A stretch of 64,000 nucleotides of DNA, from NCBI RefSeq assembly GCF_003383615.1, contig NZ_QNUL01000007.1, forward strand, positions 62,001 through 126,000, read 5' to 3'. Shown here piece after piece: positions 32,127 through 41,096 of this stretch. The translations under genes were made by a program, and so were the position numbers. A model generated the notes under the pieces. The model was not told the DNA's origin. It worked only from the letters and a program-made list of their open reading frames with translations, and ran no database searches. The stretch is from Dyadobacter luteus (GTDB lineage: Bacteria; Bacteroidota; Bacteroidia; Cytophagales; Spirosomataceae). Position 1 is the first letter of the stretch. Each line of letters begins with the position of its first letter.

Positions 32127-33269
32127 ATGACATTTCAGGAATTAGACCTCATTGAGCCTATATTACGGGCTCTGACGGAAGAAGGATACACAAAACCTAC
32201 CCCCATTCAGTCGAAAGCAATACCTTTTATTCTCCAACAAAAAGATTTACTGGGCTGCGCTCAAACCGGAACCGGAAAGACAGCAGCATTTGCAATACCC
32301 ATTTTACAGCTTCTTCAGGAAAAACCTTTGGAAAAGTGGGAGAAATCAAGAATCAGAACTTTGATTCTTACTCCTACCCGTGAGCTGGCTATTCAGATCG
32401 GTGACAGCTTTTCAGCTTACGGACGCCACACAGACATTCGCCATACAGTTATATTTGGTGGTGTGGGTCAAAAACCGCAGACAGATGCACTTCATAAAGG
32501 TGTAGATGTACTGATCGCAACGCCAGGTCGTTTGCTTGATCTGATTAATCAGGGTTTTATTAAACTGAATCAGCTGGAAATATTTGTTTTGGATGAAGCT
32601 GACCGTATGCTTGATATGGGCTTTGTGCATGACGTGAAAAAAATACTGAAACTTTTACCTGCTAAACGTCAGTCGCTGTTTTTCTCAGCTACTATGCCTC
32701 CTGCGATCATGACGCTGGCAGACACGATCCTGACCAGACCAGCCAAGGTAGAGGTTACCCCCGTATCGTCTACAGCGGATACCATTAACCAATCGGTATT
32801 CTTCGTTGATAAATCGGATAAAAACTCACTGCTGCTCCATATTCTGAGCGATCAGTCGATAGCAACAGCACTCGTTTTCACCAGAACAAAACATGGTGCG
32901 GATAAAGTGGTAAAAGTTTTGCGGAAAGCAGGTGTAACTTCCGAGGCTATTCACGGGAATAAATCTCAGAACGCGCGTCAGAATGCGCTGAAAAACTTTA
33001 AAAGTCAGGCGACGCGCGTATTGGTAGCTACGGATATTGCTGCACGCGGAATTGACGTGGACGACCTTACACACGTGATCAATTACGAAATCCCGAACAT
33101 CCCGGAAACCTACGTTCACCGGATCGGAAGAACCGGTAGAGCCGGAGCTAAAGGCATTGCGCTTTCCTTCTGCGATGTGGAAGAAAAAGGTTATTTAAAA
33201 GATATCCATAAGCTTATTGCCAAGAATATCCCGGTTGTAAAGGATCACCCTTACAGCAACATGCGATAG
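32127..33269 (+). CDS. DEAD-box ATP-dependent RNA helicase, RhlE-like
   Basis: 380 residues. The motifs are in order: F3 and TPIQSKAIP (Q motif), AQTGTGKT (45-52, Walker A), [20 protein letters not shown] (DEAD box), SAT, and in the second RecA domain [28 protein letters not shown] and HRIGRTGR. It unwinds short RNA duplexes in ribosome assembly or RNA decay. It ends soon after the core ([10 protein letters not shown]), without the long basic tail found in many RhlE proteins. The leader upstream is unusually structured, fitting the known cold-shock or autoregulation of DEAD-box mRNAs in other bacteria (inference here). A strong terminator follows. Confidence 0.95.
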   Translation: MTFQELDLIEPILRALTEEGYTKPTPIQSKAIPFILQQKDLLGCAQTGTGKTAAFAIPILQLLQEKPLEKWEKSRIRTLILTPTRELAIQIGDSFSAYGRHTDIRHTVIFGGVGQKPQTDALHKGVDVLIATPGRLLDLINQGFIKLNQLEIFVLDEADRMLDMGFVHDVKKILKLLPAKRQSLFFSATMPPAIMTLADTILTRPAKVEVTPVSSTADTINQSVFFVDKSDKNSLLLHILSDQSIATALVFTRTKHGADKVVKVLRKAGVTSEAIHGNKSQNARQNALKNFKSQATRVLVATDIAARGIDVDDLTHVINYEIPNIPETYVHRIGRTGRAGAKGIALSFCDVEEKGYLKDIHKLIAKNIPVVKDHPYSNMR

Positions 33270-33287
33270 CCACCAGCATACTATTAC

Positions 33288-33333
33288 TAACCGCAAATGT
33301 GAACCTGACTGTTTACTTTGCGGTTATTTTTTT
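33288..33333 (+). terminator. Intrinsic terminator after the helicase gene
   Basis: A perfect 10-bp stem TAACCGCAAA / TTTGCGGTTA with a 19-nt loop, followed by seven T residues, 18 bp after the helicase stop. It separates the helicase from the rhodanese gene. Confidence 0.85.
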
Positions 33334-33353
33334 GACCTGAGTATTACCTGATC

Positions 33354-33659
33354 ATGACTAAAAATACTTTCTCTGATATTTCTCTTCCGGATACCCGACA
33401 GCTGTTGACACAACCCGAAACCGTGCTTGTAGATGTAAGAGAAAAATGGGAGTTTGAGGAGTTTAACGAAGGAGGAATTAATATACCCCTCGCTGAAATC
33501 CGGGATAAACGGACTCTGGTTGAACCCTTTCAAACAATTATTGTGATTTGTACCAACGGCGTTCGGAGTAAAGTGGCCGCTATGGATTATTGCCGTGTTC
33601 CTGAATGGCTGGATAAAACCATTTTGCATGTAAAAGGGGGAATCATTGAGGCGGAATAG
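33354..33659 (+). CDS. Single-domain rhodanese-like protein
   Basis: 101 residues covering one rhodanese domain. VLVDVREKWEF is the first conserved motif (D-V-R-E), GGINIPLAEI the second, and the active loop is CTNGVRS with C66 as the persulfide-carrying cysteine. The domain transfers sulfane sulfur to acceptors such as thiols or cyanide; a specific pathway is not indicated. The final part (HVKGGIIEA) matches the G-G-x-x-x-W end, with the usual Trp missing. It is convergent with dapF and probably transcribed from its own promoter, since a terminator precedes it. Confidence 0.9.
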   Translation: MTKNTFSDISLPDTRQLLTQPETVLVDVREKWEFEEFNEGGINIPLAEIRDKRTLVEPFQTIIVICTNGVRSKVAAMDYCRVPEWLDKTILHVKGGIIEAE

Positions 33660-33680
33660 CAAAATTTAATATCCGGTCAT

Positions 33681-33712
33681 AAAAAATAGGTTCGGAAAAC
33701 TCCAAACCTATT
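33681..33712 (-). terminator. Terminator between rhodanese gene and dapF
   Basis: AATAGGTT / AACCTATT stem of 8 bp with a 12-nt loop. Read on the minus strand it is followed by TTTTTTATG, so it serves dapF. Confidence 0.55.
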
Positions 33713-33734
33713 CCCGTCTCATTCCTTATTAATC

Positions 33735-34514
33735 TTATACTTCGGTTTCTCCTTCGAAAACCCTAAGTGCAGGACCAATCAGGTAAATATCATCAAATTG
33801 ATTGTTCCCTGCGGCATTAAAAGCCACCTGCAGCGGTCCGCCTAATGTTTCAACGGCGATCGGGCTTCCCCAGCCTTCACGTATGTGTGCCGAGAGCGCG
33901 CAGGCAGTAACACCCGTTCCACAAGAATAGGTCTCGTCTTCAACTCCCCTTTCATACGTACGCACGCTCAGGTGATTATCTTCCAAAACTTGAATAAAAT
34001 TCACGTTGGTACCACCTACCGGGCCAAAAATAGGTCCGTAACGAATGTCTTTTCCGATATCCACTACATCTGTTTCCCTGATATTATCCACATAAGTGAC
34101 ATAGTGCGGTGAACCGGTATTCATAAAGTCGTATTCCTCATGCAACTCCACCTTGCCGACAGGCGACATTTTCAGGCGAATAATATCCGCAGACGCTGTC
34201 GCTTCATGAGGCCCATCCACTGCGATAAAGATGGTGCTGGTTTCAAAAAGACCCAGATCATGTGCAAAACGTACAAAACAACGTCCACCGTTCCCACACA
34301 TGCTGCCTTCAGCTCCGTCTGCATTGAAATACACCATGCGGAAATCATATTCTTCGTCATTCTGAAGTAGGATCAATCCATCAGCACCTATTCCAAACCG
34401 GCGATGGCACAAAGCGGCAATCAGCTCTTGTGAAGCAGGAAAACTTCTGTCACGATCATCAATCATAACAAAGTCATTTCCTGTACCCTGGTATTTATAA
34501 AATGTAATTTTCAT
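33735..34514 (-). CDS. dapF: Diaminopimelate epimerase
   Basis: 259 residues. Converts LL- to meso-diaminopimelate, for peptidoglycan and lysine synthesis. The two active-site cysteines are in MCGNGGRCF (C73) and YSCGTGVTA (near residue 200), and the N-terminus KYQGTGNDFVMID is the family opening. The length is slightly below that of E. coli DapF (274). It works in the same pathway as dapA at 5.4 kb, but the genes are 28 kb apart. Upstream lies an AGCT-type repeat tract rather than a clear promoter. Confidence 0.97.
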   Translation of the reverse strand: MKITFYKYQGTGNDFVMIDDRDRSFPASQELIAALCHRRFGIGADGLILLQNDEEYDFRMVYFNADGAEGSMCGNGGRCFVRFAHDLGLFETSTIFIAVDGPHEATASADIIRLKMSPVGKVELHEEYDFMNTGSPHYVTYVDNIRETDVVDIGKDIRYGPIFGPVGGTNVNFIQVLEDNHLSVRTYERGVEDETYSCGTGVTACALSAHIREGWGSPIAVETLGGPLQVAFNAAGNNQFDDIYLIGPALRVFEGETEV

Positions 34515-34518
34515 TTGG

Positions 34519-34557
34519 AGATAGCTTTAAGCTATGAGCAATCAGCTTATAGCTTTT
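34519..34557. repeat. AGCT-type periodic tract before dapF
   Basis: AGATAGCTTTAAGCTATGAG, then CAATCAGCTTATAGCTTTT: irregular AGCTNNNAGCT words a few bases upstream of the dapF start. It can fold into alternative short hairpins because AGCT is self-complementary. Confidence 0.5.
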
Positions 34558-34668
34558 CTTTTAAACTGAAACTTAAATGCGATAGGTTCAATTTCTTTAA
34601 TTAATATGGCAATCGGCAAAAATCTGTACCGAAATATGATGGGCATAAATAGAAAATGAACCGGATGG

Positions 34669-34704
34669 AAAGCTAATGGCTAAACGCTTGTAGCTATCAG
34701 CTAA
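34669..34704. repeat. AGCT-type periodic tract behind rplS
   Basis: AAAGCTAATGGCTAAACGC, then TTGTAGCTATCAGCTAA, directly next to the rplS terminator. Same word family as at 8.3, 34.5 and 53.1 kb. Confidence 0.5.
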
Positions 34705-34706
34705 AT

Positions 34707-34745
34707 AAAAAAGCCCTGCAACAGAAAATCGTTACAGGGCTTTTT
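34707..34745 (-). terminator. Intrinsic terminator after rplS
   Basis: AAAAAGCCCTG / CAGGGCTTTTT perfect 11-bp stem, extended inside by a mismatch and AAC / GTT. A T-run is present on either strand, so it can act in both directions. It lies 17 bp after the rplS stop. Confidence 0.85.
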
Positions 34746-34761
34746 ATTTTTTAAGCTTGGC

Positions 34762-35136
34762 CTATTTTTTAGGAGCTTTAACAACTTTAAGCTCTTTAAT
34801 ACGCGCTGCTTTACCCTGACGTCCACGCAAGAAGAACAGACGTGAACGGCGAACTTTACCGCGACGTAGCAATTCGATTTTTGCAAGAGTTGGAGAAAGG
34901 ATTGGGAATACACGTTCAACCGCGATTCCGTTAGATATCTTACGTACTGTGAAAGTTTCACCGCTTCCGCCAAGGTTACGACGCTGCATTACAGTACCCT
35001 GAAATTGCTGAATACGCTCTTTGTTACCTTCTTTGATCTTAACGTGTACGTTGATCGTGTCGCCTGATTTAAAATCAGGATACTCGGCCTTACGATTTTC
35101 AATCGTAGCTTCTACGAGTTTAATAAGTTCGCTCAT
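34762..35136 (-). CDS. rplS: 50S ribosomal protein L19 (bL19)
   Basis: 124 residues. Located at the 30S-50S interface of the ribosome. Typical sequence blocks: [43 protein letters not shown]-like [10 protein letters not shown] and the basic end [22 protein letters not shown]. The C-terminal Lys-rich tail (VVKAPKK) is common in Bacteroidota. It stands alone rather than in an rpsP-rimM-trmD-rplS operon. Its leader, about 90 nt from the candidate promoter, contains GGGG-CGTCA-CCCC (minus-strand sense), which might be a small regulatory hairpin. Confidence 0.98.
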   Translation of the reverse strand: MSELIKLVEATIENRKAEYPDFKSGDTINVHVKIKEGNKERIQQFQGTVMQRRNLGGSGETFTVRKISNGIAVERVFPILSPTLAKIELLRRGKVRRSRLFFLRGRQGKAARIKELKVVKAPKK

Positions 35137-35229
35137 GACGAATGTTTTTTATAAAAATTGATAATTGAGCAGTTTCCAGCGGATGGGGTGACGCCCCTTC
35201 ATTCAAAACAGCTTTTGAGAAAACGAGTG

Positions 35230-35237
35230 CAAAGCTA
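35230..35237 (-). promoter_or_regulatory. Candidate -7 element of the rplS promoter
   Basis: Minus-strand TAGCTTTG, an exact TAnnTTTG match, about 93 bp before the rplS ATG, leaving an untranslated leader of roughly 85 nt with a GGGG/CCCC hairpin at about 35185-35200. Confidence 0.45.
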
Positions 35238-35305
35238 ATTTTTTTTCTCTGTAAAAGAAAGTACCACACTGTTTTATGCTAAAATTATTACTAAAGTTAC
35301 GCAGG

Positions 35306-35313
35306 TAATTTTG
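35306..35313 (+). promoter_or_regulatory. Candidate -7 element of the nnr promoter
   Basis: TAATTTTG fits TAnnTTTG, 54 bp before the nnr ATG. No good -33 partner seen. Confidence 0.4.
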
Positions 35314-35367
35314 CGACGGTCTAATATTTTTAACTTACCAGCTGTTTAAGTCAAAGCTATTTCTCAG

Positions 35368-36849
35368 ATGAAAATATTCAGCACCGAACAAATCAGGGAA
35401 GCGGATCGCTACACCATTACGCATGAACCCATATCTTCTCTTGATCTTATGGAGCGCGCCTCTCAGGCATTTGTCAGATGTTTTTGCGATCAGTTTGTCA
35501 ATACCAGACCGGTGGGCATCTTTTGCGGAAAGGGAAACAACGGAGGAGATGGCCTGGCCATAGCGCGACTGTTAAGTGAGCGGGGCTATCAGGTTCAGGT
35601 ATTTATTGTAGAACATACAGAAACGGGCTCAGCCGACTTTCAGGAGAATTACGAAAGACTTAAAAACCACCACTCTCCTATTCATATACATGCCACAAAT
35701 GACCTGCCCGCCTTATCACCAAAAACAATAATTGTCGATGCTATTCTGGGATCCGGACTTTCGCGACCGGCAGAAGGACTTGTTGCAGCTGTGATCAACT
35801 CCATTAACGACCTTCCGAATAAAATTATCTCAGTTGATATTGCAAGCGGGCTGTTTGCTGACAAGAGTAATCAGGACGGCAACCCTATCATCAAGCCTTC
35901 CTGCACTATTTCTTTTCAGTTTCCCAAGCTGGCTTTTTTACTTCCACAAAATGCAGAATATACCGGCAACTGGCATATTGCAGACATCGGACTTCATCAG
36001 GATTATATCCGGAACACCGCCACTCCTTATTACTTTACCGATAAAGCCGCAGCCGAAAAACTGATCATTCCAAGAAAAAAATTTTCACATAAAGGCACTT
36101 TCGGACATGCGCTGGTCATTGCCGGGAGTTATGGAAAAATGGGAGCCGCGGTGCTTTCAGCGAAAGCATGCCTTCGTTCGGGAGTCGGGTTATTATCGAT
36201 GCATATACCTGAATGCGGATATGAGATCATGCAGATTTCTAATCCGGAAGCAATGGTTACGGTGGATAACAATGCAAGATATATTACGAATTTGCCTGAC
36301 CTATCTACGTATTCTGCCATAGGCGTTGGCCCCGGATTAGGAAAGGAAAAAGAAACTATTCTGATGCTGGAAAAATTATTAGATACAACTCAATCTCCTT
36401 TGATTATAGATGCAGACGCCCTGAATATTTTGTCTGAAAATCCGCACTTATTAGATAAGCTCCCTGCAAATACGATTCTCACTCCTCATCCAAAGGAATT
36501 TCAACGACTTACAGGTAGTAGCAGTAATGAATTTGAAAGACTGGAACTTGCCCGGAATTTTGCAGGAAAATATAAGGTAGTAGTTTGTCTGAAAGGAGCC
36601 AATACGGCAGTTGTGCTCCCGAACAGAGATGTGCATTTCAATTCCACCGGCAATGCGGGAATGGCCACCGGTGGAACGGGTGATGTGTTAACAGGAATAA
36701 TAACCGCGCTTCTTGCACAAGGATATACTCCTCAAAATGCTGCTATTTTAGGAGTTTACCAGCATGGACTAGCTGGAGACAAAGCAGCGCAAGCTCGCGG
36801 TATGAGTGCTTTGATTGCGTCTGATGTTGCCGAAAACCTGAGTTGGTAG
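35368..36849 (+). CDS. nnr: Bifunctional NAD(P)HX epimerase / ADP- or ATP-dependent dehydratase
   Basis: 493 residues, two enzymes in one chain that repair hydrated NADH and NADPH. The N-terminal epimerase (NnrE-like, about 1-210) has MKIFSTEQIREADRYTI, GKGNNGGDGLAIARLL (ligand loop) and VDAILGSGLSRP. The C-terminal dehydratase (NnrD-like, about 225-493), of the ribokinase-like fold, has HKGTFGHALVIAGSYGKMGA, VGPGLGKE, IDADALNIL, TPHPKEF and ATGGTGDVLTG (nucleotide/catalytic Asp). The size is normal for fused bacterial proteins. It stands alone, convergent with feoB. Its stop codon is followed after 3 nt by a tandem CGGTCTGAAC word pair. Confidence 0.96.
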   Translation: MKIFSTEQIREADRYTITHEPISSLDLMERASQAFVRCFCDQFVNTRPVGIFCGKGNNGGDGLAIARLLSERGYQVQVFIVEHTETGSADFQENYERLKNHHSPIHIHATNDLPALSPKTIIVDAILGSGLSRPAEGLVAAVINSINDLPNKIISVDIASGLFADKSNQDGNPIIKPSCTISFQFPKLAFLLPQNAEYTGNWHIADIGLHQDYIRNTATPYYFTDKAAAEKLIIPRKKFSHKGTFGHALVIAGSYGKMGAAVLSAKACLRSGVGLLSMHIPECGYEIMQISNPEAMVTVDNNARYITNLPDLSTYSAIGVGPGLGKEKETILMLEKLLDTTQSPLIIDADALNILSENPHLLDKLPANTILTPHPKEFQRLTGSSSNEFERLELARNFAGKYKVVVCLKGANTAVVLPNRDVHFNSTGNAGMATGGTGDVLTGIITALLAQGYTPQNAAILGVYQHGLAGDKAAQARGMSALIASDVAENLSW

Positions 36850-36852
36850 CTT

Positions 36853-36882
36853 CGGTCTGAACATCGCAGATGGTCTGAACGG
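36853..36882 (+). repeat. Tandem pair of CGGTCTGAAC behind nnr
   Basis: CGGTCTGAAC (36853-36862) and GGTCTGAACGG (36872-36882), period 18. This is the reverse complement of the pair behind dapA at 5.37 kb, and therefore the same orientation relative to the preceding gene. Partial echoes (GCGTTCAGCC, GCAGACCGGG, GTAGACCGCG) follow up to 36990. Confidence 0.65.
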
Positions 36883-37000
36883 TATAAATCTGATTTGCAC
36901 ACATTGAAAGCGGGCTAAACGGTAATTTCACGGATGCTCAGTAAGCGTTCAGCCTGCTACCGCATGCAGACCGGGTCGCGTAGACCGCGTCGCGCAGTCA

Positions 37001-39136
37001 CTACGACATCAACTGATAAACGGCTAAAGCCGACACATAAGCCAAAACTGTCAGGTACGCCAGCTGAATCATTGGCCATTTCCAGCCGTGTGTTTCACGA
37101 TATACCACCGCAATCGTACTCATACACATCATCGCAAAAACATAAAATACCAGTAACGAATAACAAACAGCAGGGGTATACATCGGCCCTCCGGTATCCG
37201 GATTTTTCTCCTGAAGCAGACGCTCCTTCACAGTAAGTACATCCTCTGAATCTCCGCTGATACTGTAAATTGTAGCCATTGTCCCTACAAAAACTTCACG
37301 CGCAGCAAATGATGCCAACAGGGCGATACCCATTTTCCAATCGTATCCCAAAGGTTTTATAGCAGGCTCAATAAAGCGTCCAAAGCTACCTGCATACGAA
37401 TTTTCCAATCTTACCGAAGCCACAGCAGCATCAATTTCTTCCTGAGGTTGCGCTTTCATTTGTTCCGTTACCTGCGCTTCTGCATTCTCCATTTTGTCGC
37501 CCGGACCATAAGACGCAAGTACCCAAAGGATAATAGAAATCGCCATAATGACCTTACCAGCCTGGAAAACAAATGACTTTACACTTTCCAGCATTGTGAA
37601 ACCAACATGCCCCCAGCGTGGCAGTTTATAGGAAGGCATTTCCAGCATAAAGTACCCTGGTTCTTTTCTTTCAAGAAACAGAGATAACAACCAGGCAGAC
37701 AACAACGCACCAACCAATCCCAGCAAATAGAGTCCTAACAATACCAATCCTTGCAGATTGAAAAAACCGAGCACTTTCTCATCGGGTACAACAAGAGCAA
37801 TCAAAATTGCAAAAATCGGAAGACGCGCTGAGCAACTCATCAGAGGCGTCACCATAATGGTTAGCAACCGTTCGTATCTGCTGCTAATGCTTCTGGTAGT
37901 CATAATCGCCGGAACTGCACAGGCCACACCTGAAATCAGCGGCACCACACTACGACCATTCAGACCGAACTTACGCATCAGTTTATCCATGATTACCATT
38001 ACCCTTGCCATATAACCGGACTCTTCCAGAATAGAAACCAGTCCGAACAAAATAGCAATCTGAGGGATGAAAATGATGATTCCACCAATACCCGCCAGAA
38101 TTCCATCGGTAATCAGATCATTCAGAATACCTTCCGGCAGCACTCCTTTTACCCATTCTATCGTTGCAGCCGTACCCGCATCAATCATATCCATAGGATA
38201 AGATGCCCAGGCGAAAATGGCCTGAAACACTACCATCAGCACGAGTAAGAAAGTAACGTATCCCCAGAAAGGATGAAGCAGAATAGCATCCAGTTTGCGC
38301 GTCCAGTAAGGTTGCTCTGAAATTCCTTCTGCTTTGACAGCCTTTTCAACGATCGGTTTTATCTTTTTGTATCGCTGGATCGTTTCGTTAGCGAGAAAAG
38401 CATTTTCGTCAAACTGATGCTTTTCTATCAGTCCGTCAAGTTTTACTCTTTGAGCAACAGGTACAAAAGAGAAATTATCATGCTGACAAACATACTGTAA
38501 TGCCAAATAATCATTATCCAGACCATGTTCATGCTTCACTTCCTCAATCAGTCCCCTCTCTGCATGCGTAGTTTCATAAAAACATGGTAATGGATGCTTA
38601 TCTGTCTGGTCAATTACCTGACGTACTGCATCCTGAAGATTAGCCATTCCTTCACCCGTTCTGGCATTAATCCTTACCACCGGCACATTCAGTTGCATGG
38701 CCAGTTGTACTGCGTTCACGGTCAGATTCATACTTGACGCAACATCAAGCATATTCAGCGCAAGCACAGCCGGAATACCCAAATCATTGATTTCAGTAAA
38801 TAGCAACAGGTTACGCATCAGGTTGGATGCATCGGCAACTACAATAATCGCAGCAGGAAAATCCGGATGTTTGGGATTTGCCAGAATATCCATTACCACT
38901 GTTTCATCCTTAGACTTCGGATAAATACTATAGGTACCAGGCAAATCAACCAGAGTAACTTCTCGCGACTTCTCACCCTGAGTCCCTTTCAGGCTAAATG
39001 TTCCTGACTTTTTTTCAACGGTTACACCGGGAAAATTCCCCGTTTTCTGACGAAGACCCGTCAGCGCGTTGAACAATGTAGATTTACCTGCGTTGGGGTT
39101 TCCGACCAACGCAATTTTTATATTTTCAGATTTCAA
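37001..39136 (-). CDS. feoB: Ferrous iron transporter FeoB
   Basis: Fe2+ uptake across the inner membrane. The frame is open to 39298, but no ATG is available before the G domain; the TTG at 39136 gives MKSENIKIALVGNPNAGKST with the G1 motif at residues 12-20, the normal FeoB start, and 711 residues. This start is 33 bp behind the feoA stop. The G domain has GNFPGVTVEKK (G2), DLPGTYS (G3) and LNMLDVA (G4-like). The membrane part has about eight helices with two Gate regions (CSARLPIFAILIAL; the Cys is conserved). The C-terminal segment AVCYSLLVFYVFAMMCMSTI is the second Cys-rich gate. FeoC was not seen. Confidence 0.94.
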   Translation of the reverse strand: MKSENIKIALVGNPNAGKSTLFNALTGLRQKTGNFPGVTVEKKSGTFSLKGTQGEKSREVTLVDLPGTYSIYPKSKDETVVMDILANPKHPDFPAAIIVVADASNLMRNLLLFTEINDLGIPAVLALNMLDVASSMNLTVNAVQLAMQLNVPVVRINARTGEGMANLQDAVRQVIDQTDKHPLPCFYETTHAERGLIEEVKHEHGLDNDYLALQYVCQHDNFSFVPVAQRVKLDGLIEKHQFDENAFLANETIQRYKKIKPIVEKAVKAEGISEQPYWTRKLDAILLHPFWGYVTFLLVLMVVFQAIFAWASYPMDMIDAGTAATIEWVKGVLPEGILNDLITDGILAGIGGIIIFIPQIAILFGLVSILEESGYMARVMVIMDKLMRKFGLNGRSVVPLISGVACAVPAIMTTRSISSRYERLLTIMVTPLMSCSARLPIFAILIALVVPDEKVLGFFNLQGLVLLGLYLLGLVGALLSAWLLSLFLERKEPGYFMLEMPSYKLPRWGHVGFTMLESVKSFVFQAGKVIMAISIILWVLASYGPGDKMENAEAQVTEQMKAQPQEEIDAAVASVRLENSYAGSFGRFIEPAIKPLGYDWKMGIALLASFAAREVFVGTMATIYSISGDSEDVLTVKERLLQEKNPDTGGPMYTPAVCYSLLVFYVFAMMCMSTIAVVYRETHGWKWPMIQLAYLTVLAYVSALAVYQLMS

Positions 39137-39168
39137 TGGAAAAGCAATAAATGATTGGTAATCGGATA

Positions 39169-39396
39169 TTATTCCAGGATGATGACAGAAGCTTCGTTGA
39201 GTCTCAGAGATAAACTGTAGTTTCCTCCTACATTGATACAAATTGGGTCTCCAAAAGGTGCTATAAAATCCAGTCGTACCTCTGAGCCCGGAAGGCATCC
39301 CATTTCTAACAATTTCAATGACATCACCTTATCCGAAAAAGACTTAATGATCCCCTTTTCCCCCTTCTTGAGGTGAGATACTGTTCTTTCCGCCAT
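39169..39396 (-). CDS. feoA: Ferrous iron transport protein FeoA
   Basis: 75 residues, an SH3-like domain that assists FeoB. Features: HLKKGEKGIIKSF, a conserved LLEMGCLPGSEVRL (the L-x-x-M-G-x-x-P-G motif) and GDPICINVGG. Starts with ATG directly upstream of feoB on the same strand, with 33 bp between the feoA stop and the proposed feoB TTG, so the two are one operon. No Fur box was recognised in the upstream 238 bp shared with the divergent ccmB. Confidence 0.95.
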   Translation of the reverse strand: MAERTVSHLKKGEKGIIKSFSDKVMSLKLLEMGCLPGSEVRLDFIAPFGDPICINVGGNYSLSLRLNEASVIILE

Positions 39397-39545
39397 ATAC
39401 CCTTATTTAGATTCAATATACTTAAAATGCAAATTAAGCATTAACAGCTCGGAATTCAAACTGTTGCCCGGTAATTAGCCTCAAATAGATACCTGAGTCA
39501 TACAAAATCATGATCATTTTATTATCACCCTGAGGCTTTATGTAG

Positions 39546-39553
39546 TACTTTTG
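39546..39553 (+). promoter_or_regulatory. Candidate -7 element of the ccm operon promoter
   Basis: TACTTTTG fits TAnnTTTG, 81 bp before the ccmB TTG. The -33 region contains only TTTTATT at a somewhat long distance. Confidence 0.4.
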
Positions 39554-39600
39554 CAGCGCGAAAGAGACGAGCGCGGTGAGATAAATTAACCACTGAGCAG

Positions 39601-39631
39601 AAAGCCAAAAGCCAACTGCCGACTGCCAATT
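39601..39631. repeat. GCC-type periodic tract before ccmB
   Basis: AAAGCCAAAAGCCAACTGCC followed by GACTGCCAATT: repeated GCCAA/CTGCC words immediately before the ccmB start codon. Another member of the word-like intergenic tracts of this window. Confidence 0.45.
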
Positions 39632-39634
39632 GTA

Positions 39635-40297
39635 TTGAACGAGATAAGAACCCTGATCCGGAAAGAGTTTACCCTTGAATGGCGCCAGAAGTATGCACTG
39701 AGTGGTATGCTCCTGTATGTGGTCAGTACAGTCTTTATCTGTTATCTCAGCTTCAATCTCCGCCGCAATCAGCTCACTCCTATTGTTTGGAACACACTAT
39801 TCTGGATTATCACTTTGTTCTCGGCAGTCAATGCCATAGCCAAAAGTTTCTCACAGGAACGGTTTGGCCGGTTGATTTACTATTACAATTTGTGTAGTCC
39901 GCAGGCTATTATTGTATCAAAGATCATATATAACTCCCTGGTTATGCTGTTTTTGTCAGGAACAGGGTTTATTTTCTATGCCTTCGTCATGGGGAATCAG
40001 GTTGGTGATCTGGGGCTGTACACGATCTGCATCGCATTGGCATCAATCGGTTTCTCTTCTGTACTTACCCTGGTTGCAGGAATTGCTTCCAAAGCTGATA
40101 ACAGTGCTACTTTGATGGCAGTCCTCAGTTTCCCGATTATCCTGCCCATGCTGTTGATGACAATCAGGCTGGCGAAAAACGCAATGGATGGCCTGGACTG
40201 GAGTGTAAGTTATGATGAAATGATCACACTGCTATCTATTGATCTGATTGTGATTACGTTAAGTTATCTTCTCTTCCCTTACCTGTGGAGAAGCTAG
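39635..40297 (+). CDS. ccmB: Heme exporter protein CcmB
   Basis: 220 residues, six transmembrane segments. Membrane subunit of the CcmAB ABC transporter in cytochrome c maturation system I, which releases holo-CcmE. The start is TTG at 39635: NEIRTLIRKEFTLEWRQKYA is the conserved cytoplasmic opening (R/K-x-E-W-R-x-K), while the first ATG in frame would cut this off. SFSQERFGRLIYYYNLCSP is the usual loop after TM2. The ATPase CcmA is not in the window. ccmC follows after 41 bp. Confidence 0.9.
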   Translation: MNEIRTLIRKEFTLEWRQKYALSGMLLYVVSTVFICYLSFNLRRNQLTPIVWNTLFWIITLFSAVNAIAKSFSQERFGRLIYYYNLCSPQAIIVSKIIYNSLVMLFLSGTGFIFYAFVMGNQVGDLGLYTICIALASIGFSSVLTLVAGIASKADNSATLMAVLSFPIILPMLLMTIRLAKNAMDGLDWSVSYDEMITLLSIDLIVITLSYLLFPYLWRS

Positions 40298-40338
40298 GTT
40301 CATTTTTAAGTTTGAATATCTATTAAAGAAAGACGATA

Positions 40339-41025
40339 ATGAAAAAAATATGGTGGAAAGTCCTGTGCATAGTACTGTTGCTTTACGTAGCAATTATGGG
40401 ATTTATGGGGCCGGTGCCTCACCTGCCTATCCTGAATGAAAGTATACGCAATACCTATTTCCACGTTGCGCTGTGGCTGGCGATGACCACCCTTTTGTTT
40501 AGCTCTATGGTATATTCACTTATGTACCTGCGTAGCGGGAAACTGCAGCACGACGATATTGCCAGCGAACTCGCTAAAGCAGGTTTGTTTTACGGTATTC
40601 TGGGCTGTCTCACAGGATCGGTCTGGGCTAATTTTACCTGGGGCGACCCGTGGCCCAATGATCCCAAGCTCAATGGAGCGGCAGTCGGGATATTGATCTA
40701 TCTGGCTTATATGCTTTTGAGATCATCCTTCGAAGACGAACAGCGCCGTGCCCGTATCGCATCTGTATACAATGTCTTCGCGTTCGCAGTATTCGTACCG
40801 CTGATCTATATACTGCCACGCCTCACCGATTCCCTGCATCCGGGCAGCGGTGGCAACAGTACCTTCGGCTCGTATGACATGAATAATGATCTGAGGAAAG
40901 TATTTTATCCTGCCATTATCGGATGGATTTTATTAGGTCTCTGGACGGCAGAACTCAGGGTGAGAATAAAAAGAATAAACCGGTTTAGAGAGGAAGAACT
41001 TGCCGGAGACCGCAAAACTTTATAA
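40339..41025 (+). CDS. ccmC: Cytochrome c maturation protein CcmC (CcsA-like)
   Basis: 228 residues with six transmembrane helices. CcmC of system I binds heme and hands it to CcmE. The WWD-type motif is seen in reduced form as TWGDPWPNDPKL, as is usual in Bacteroidota. NTYFHVALWLAM holds a conserved His (H34-H41 region), and the second heme-ligand His is probably in LHPG. It lies 41 bp after ccmB and its stop overlaps a downstream ATG (TAATG). Confidence 0.92.
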   Translation: MKKIWWKVLCIVLLLYVAIMGFMGPVPHLPILNESIRNTYFHVALWLAMTTLLFSSMVYSLMYLRSGKLQHDDIASELAKAGLFYGILGCLTGSVWANFTWGDPWPNDPKLNGAAVGILIYLAYMLLRSSFEDEQRRARIASVYNVFAFAVFVPLIYILPRLTDSLHPGSGGNSTFGSYDMNNDLRKVFYPAIIGWILLGLWTAELRVRIKRINRFREEELAGDRKTL

Positions 41026-41096
41026 TGAAAACACACACACATTTTCAGGAAAAAGTAAACATTTCAAAACAAATATTCGTTAAGAATTTAGTCACT

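Noticed and set aside
31948..32133. 61-codon minus-strand frame before the helicase
   Set aside because: It coincides with the structured plus-strand RNA region and overlaps the helicase start; no protein features.
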